DNA from: Bacillota bacterium
GTDB lineage: Bacteria; Bacillota; Clostridia; Peptostreptococcales; Anaerovoracaceae
Assembly: GCA_016293805.1 (NCBI GenBank)
Contig: JAEDDI010000054.1
Location: 1-7,875 of the forward strand
Length of the DNA: 7,875 bases
Reading direction: 5' to 3'
The translations under genes were made by a program, and so were the position numbers. A model generated the notes under the pieces. It did no database searches, was not told the DNA's origin, and saw nothing but the letters and a program-made list of their open reading frames with translations. Positions 6,002 to 7,875 of this stretch are shown here, piece by piece; the first letter of the stretch is position 1, and each line of letters begins with the position of its first letter.

Positions 6002-6714
6002 TATCTGATTATTTCACTCTTTATTACCGTTCTGTCACCGCACATGATTTCAAATACATCACGCCCGTTGTCACTGCCCTTTTTAACTGTAAGTATATCT
6101 CCTTCGTACGACTGCTCCTTATACATAATCTCCATTTCCTGTACAGGCCTTGAGATCAAATCATCCACGCTGTATGTATCTAAAATAAAGCGAACATACT
6201 CCTTGTTATTTGTATGCATCGCAAAATCCACATTGGAATACTTAACTCTTACTTCATCTGCTGTCTCCATGGTGTCGCATCTGAACCTTGTGTATTTAAT
6301 GTCGCACAGTGCATCTTCTGCATCGTCTTTATCCATACCAAGTGACGAAACTTTAAGAATCCTGCCGGTGGCAATATCAAGCGCACATATTTCCGTACGT
6401 CCGAAAACAGCTGTTTCATCTGATTCATCTCTTATATACACATCAAGCATAACGGCGGAATTTCTGACTTTTGTTATCCTGCACTCTGCAGTATATGATG
6501 CGTTCCACGGAATGCTCTTTACTCTCTTGAATCTTGTCTTGACAAAGACCCATACTGCATTGTATTTTTCCCTGACTGAGATATCATCAAGTTCCATACT
6601 GCCCAGAAGTTCTGTTATGCACTCTTCAATAATGGATAATATACCGAATACCGAAAGGCAGCCTGCCGAGTCACTTATAACCGAATTTACTTTCTGTTTC
6701 TTTTCCAGTCTCAT
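6001..6714 (-). CDS. Acyl-ACP thioesterase family protein
   Basis: A 237-residue cytosolic protein with two hotdog domains, like bacterial relatives of plant FatA/FatB, which release free fatty acids from acyl carrier protein. The first hotdog (about 10-122) contains WVFVKTRFKRVKSIPW and AVFGRTEICALDIATGRI, matching the family pattern in which a Trp-rich strand precedes the helix and a later strand. The second (about 135-237) contains SNVDFAMHTNNKEYVRFIL (160-178). Compared with FatB, where Asp, Asn, His and Glu are implicated in catalysis, D163, H167 and probably E200 are kept, but the Asn position is Ala165. The ATG at 6714 has GGGAGG five bases upstream. Own promoter and terminator. Could act on an unusual acyl substrate or as a housekeeping hydrolase; chain length cannot be inferred. 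Confidence 0.88.
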   Translation of the reverse strand: MRLEKKQKVNSVISDSAGCLSVFGILSIIEECITELLGSMELDDISVREKYNAVWVFVKTRFKRVKSIPWNASYTAECRITKVRNSAVMLDVYIRDESDETAVFGRTEICALDIATGRILKVSSLGMDKDDAEDALCDIKYTRFRCDTMETADEVRVKYSNVDFAMHTNNKEYVRFILDTYSVDDLISRPVQEMEIMYKEQSYEGDILTVKKGSDNGRDVFEIMCGDRTVIKSEIIR

Positions 6715-6737
6715 ATTTACCTCCCTGTTTATCCTCT

Positions 6738-6767
6738 ATTATATTCCCTGTTTTCCCTTCTAAACAA
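6738..6767 (-). promoter_or_regulatory. Probable promoter of the thioesterase gene
   Basis: On the minus strand a perfect TATAAT (6738-6743) lies 24 bases before the ATG codon. TTGTTT (6762-6767) sits 18 bases further upstream as a weak -35. The short leader carries GGGAGG. Confidence 0.5.
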
Positions 6768-6799
6768 CATCCGATTTGTAAAATTCATAAAATATTCAC

Positions 6800-6828
6800 G
6801 TAAAACAGAGACTCCGCAAAGAGTCTCC
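6800..6828 (-). terminator. Intrinsic terminator after the ArsC-family gene
   Basis: On the minus strand GAGACTC-TTTGCG-GAGTCTC has a perfect 7-bp stem and runs into TGTTTTACG. It begins about 11 bases after the stop codon and separates this unit from the thioesterase promoter. Confidence 0.75.
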
Positions 6829-6838
6829 ATTTCATGTC

Positions 6839-7186
6839 TCACAGTTTTTCAGCCCATTCCGTTTCTTTGAACCCCACAAGAACAGTGTCTTCTTTTACTG
6901 CAATCGGCCGCTTTACAAGCATTCCGTCAGATGAAAGAAGTCTGAGCTGCTCCTCTTCAGTCATATCAGCAAGCTTATCCTTAAGGTTCATCTCCCTGTA
7001 GAGCTTTCCGCTCGTATTGAAGAACTTTCTAAGATCAAGCCCGCTCTGCGCATACCATCTTTTCAGTTCCTCGTAGGTCGGATTGTCTTCAGCTATGCTG
7101 CGCTCCTCATACTCGATACTGTTATCATCGAGCCACTTTTTCGCTTTTCTGCACGTTGTGCATTTCGGATAACAAATGAATACCAT
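6839..7186 (-). CDS. ArsC/Spx-fold protein of the YusI/YffB type
   Basis: A 115-residue thioredoxin-fold protein usually annotated as arsenate reductase family. It has C9-T-T-C12 after the first strand (FICYPKC), FFNTSGKLYREM at 55-66, and KRPI (92-95) with the conserved Arg-Pro before the cis-Pro region. These stretches resemble Bacillus subtilis YusI much more than the RNA-polymerase-binding regulator Spx, which is longer and differs after the CxxC. A thiol reductase role is likely; arsenate reduction itself is not shown, and no ars genes are nearby. GGAGGAGGAATAAA precedes the ATG. It starts 15 bases after the stop of the winged-helix gene, so the two are probably one operon ended by the terminator at 6800-6828. 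Confidence 0.93.
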   Translation of the reverse strand: MVFICYPKCTTCRKAKKWLDDNSIEYEERSIAEDNPTYEELKRWYAQSGLDLRKFFNTSGKLYREMNLKDKLADMTEEEQLRLLSSDGMLVKRPIAVKEDTVLVGFKETEWAEKL

Positions 7187-7201
7187 TTTATTCCTCCTCC
7201 G

Positions 7202-7555
7202 TCATTCTTCCACCCTCAGCATCCGATATCCTACTCCAATGTGCGTCTGAATATACTGATACGAATTGGGGTGAATCTCAAGTTTCTTTCTGAGAGTTGC
7301 CATGAATACTCTCAGCGATGCTATATCATTATCCCAGCTCCTGCCCCAGATATGCTGAGTTAAATATGTATGAGTGAGAACCTTTCCCACATTTCGCGAA
7401 AGAAGACATAACAGTTTGTACTCAATAGGAGTAAGATGCAGCTCATCCCCGTCAAGATATGCACATCCCTGCACATAGTCCACCTTAAGATCACCATTGA
7501 TAAATACGGCTTCACTGTTCTGTTTTTCTGTCGAGATATATGACAGTCTCAACAT
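7202..7555 (-). CDS. Receiver-less KdpE-like winged-helix DNA-binding protein
   Basis: A 117-residue protein consisting almost only of the OmpR/PhoB-type C-terminal DNA-binding domain. INGDLKVD (19-26) and YLDGDELHLTPIEYKLL (33-49) form the entry strands and first helix; GKVLTHTYLTQHIWG is the transactivation loop and second helix; SLRVFMATLRKKLE is the recognition helix; GVGYRM is the wing. It matches the last half of KdpE response regulators, but the phosphoacceptor receiver domain (about 110 residues) is absent. In-frame codons just upstream of the ATG (RAMLRLS) still look like the KdpE linker, then a TAG occurs at 7580-7582. No ribosome binding site is visible before the ATG; AAAGGTGG sits before an in-frame GTG (codon 28), which would cut the first strand. 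It may be a kdpE remnant or a stand-alone regulator. No kdp transport genes are in the window. Confidence 0.75.
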   Translation of the reverse strand: MLRLSYISTEKQNSEAVFINGDLKVDYVQGCAYLDGDELHLTPIEYKLLCLLSRNVGKVLTHTYLTQHIWGRSWDNDIASLRVFMATLRKKLEIHPNSYQYIQTHIGVGYRMLRVEE

Positions 7556-7668
7556 GGCACGAAAAAACGCTACTGGTTCCTATATATATGCGGTTTTCCC
7601 AGCCACTTTTTGACATCAACAATTTACTCATTTTTAAACAATTTTCAAAATCTGGGAATTGCTGTAAT

Positions 7669-7701
7669 TCGAAAATTATTTAGAATTATTTCTGTTTTCG
7701 A
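7669..7701. repeat. A+T-rich repeats between the divergent genes
   Basis: The 217-base divergent gap (7556-7772) is A+T-rich. Within it TCGAAAA (7669-7675) and TTTTCGA (7695-7701) form an inverted repeat, and AATTATTT occurs twice (7674-7681 and 7684-7691), exactly 10 bases apart. They lie just upstream of the plus-strand promoter. OmpR/PhoB-type proteins bind tandem direct repeats with about this period, so this could be a site for the adjacent regulator; that is inference. Confidence 0.35.
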
Positions 7702-7703
7702 TA

Positions 7704-7732
7704 TTGTGTTATTATCGCACATTGCATATACT
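7704..7732 (+). promoter_or_regulatory. Probable promoter of the plus-strand gene
   Basis: TTGTGT (7704-7709), a 17-base spacer and TATACT (7727-7732) make a reasonable sigma-A promoter, with transcription expected to start near 7739 and a leader of about 34 bases. Confidence 0.55.
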
Positions 7733-7772
7733 ATAAATACACAAAAAAGCCAGAAAAAGAGGAGGTGTTAAT

Positions 7773-7875
7773 ATGGCTACTTCAAGTATTACTCATAATT
7801 TTGTCGTATCCAATCCAAAAAGCGTAAAGCGTTTTGTCGCAGCGATTGACGAAGCCGATCGTGACCGCACACCAA
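7773..7875 (+). CDS. Hypothetical protein, N-terminal part
   Basis: The only plus-strand gene. The ATG at 7773 has AGGAGGTG six bases upstream, a very strong ribosome binding site, and a promoter at 7704-7732. The 34 visible residues begin MATSSITHNFVVSNPKS and continue with an acidic/basic helix-like stretch (RFVAAIDEADRDRTP); the frame is open to the window edge. From memory, short Firmicute proteins with a similar opening sit next to N-acetyltransferase or toxin-like genes, but I cannot verify that here and name no function. It is divergent from the winged-helix gene, with which it may share control elements. Confidence 0.7.
   Translation, partial: MATSSITHNFVVSNPKSVKRFVAAIDEADRDRTP

Noticed and set aside
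5870..6763. A 297-codon plus-strand reading frame antisense to the thioesterase gene
   Set aside because: It lies opposite a gene with clear family motifs, has a low-complexity Ser/Ile/Leu-rich product, no ribosome binding site, and spans two terminator/promoter regions. It is a shadow of the minus-strand gene.
6839..7186. Spx global regulator
   Set aside because: Length, the FFNTSGKLYRE stretch and the C terminus fit the YusI-type ArsC-like family better than Spx.

Overview
The window most resembles the chromosome of an anaerobic gut Firmicute, probably Lachnospiraceae or a close relative. This inference rests on moderate GC, strong AGGAGG-type ribosome binding sites, sigma-A style promoters, A+T-rich gaps with short intrinsic terminators, and a bile salt hydrolase of the Firmicute type. 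I could run no search, so the taxonomy is inference. Ten complete genes and one left-truncated gene lie on the minus strand. One plus-strand gene starts at the right edge and runs out of the window. No stretch over 300 bases lacks a gene. I saw no tRNA, rRNA, CRISPR array, insertion sequence or phage gene.

Reading in the direction of transcription (right to left): 7202-7555 encodes a receiver-less, KdpE-like winged-helix DNA-binding protein. It is followed 15 bases later by a YusI-type ArsC/Spx-fold protein (6839-7186) and a clear terminator. Next come single-gene units: a two-hotdog acyl-ACP thioesterase (6001-6714), a flavodoxin-domain protein (5322-5828) and a bile salt hydrolase (4271-5248) with a near-consensus promoter. 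A promoter over the stop codon of the hydrolase gene drives a translationally coupled pair of small, apparently paralogous three-helix membrane proteins (3782-4168 and 3477-3785). A terminator hairpin sits inside their leader. Then follow a NagD-type HAD-IIA phosphatase (2554-3354, TTG start preferred), a glutaminase A (1514-2452, ATG start preferred), an unrecognised lipoprotein (574-1422), and the N-terminal part of a CHR-family (chromate transporter type) membrane protein (1-515).

Most genes have their own promoter and/or terminator, so this reads as a row of short transcription units rather than one pathway operon. Bile-acid deconjugation, glutamine deamidation, fatty-acid release from ACP and redox proteins fit a gut commensal, but nothing in the layout ties them into one pathway. 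The least explained parts are the tandem membrane-protein pair and its attenuator-like leader, the receiver-less regulator with no visible ribosome binding site, symmetrical operator-like elements over two promoters, and a thioesterase in which the usual catalytic Asn position is Ala.
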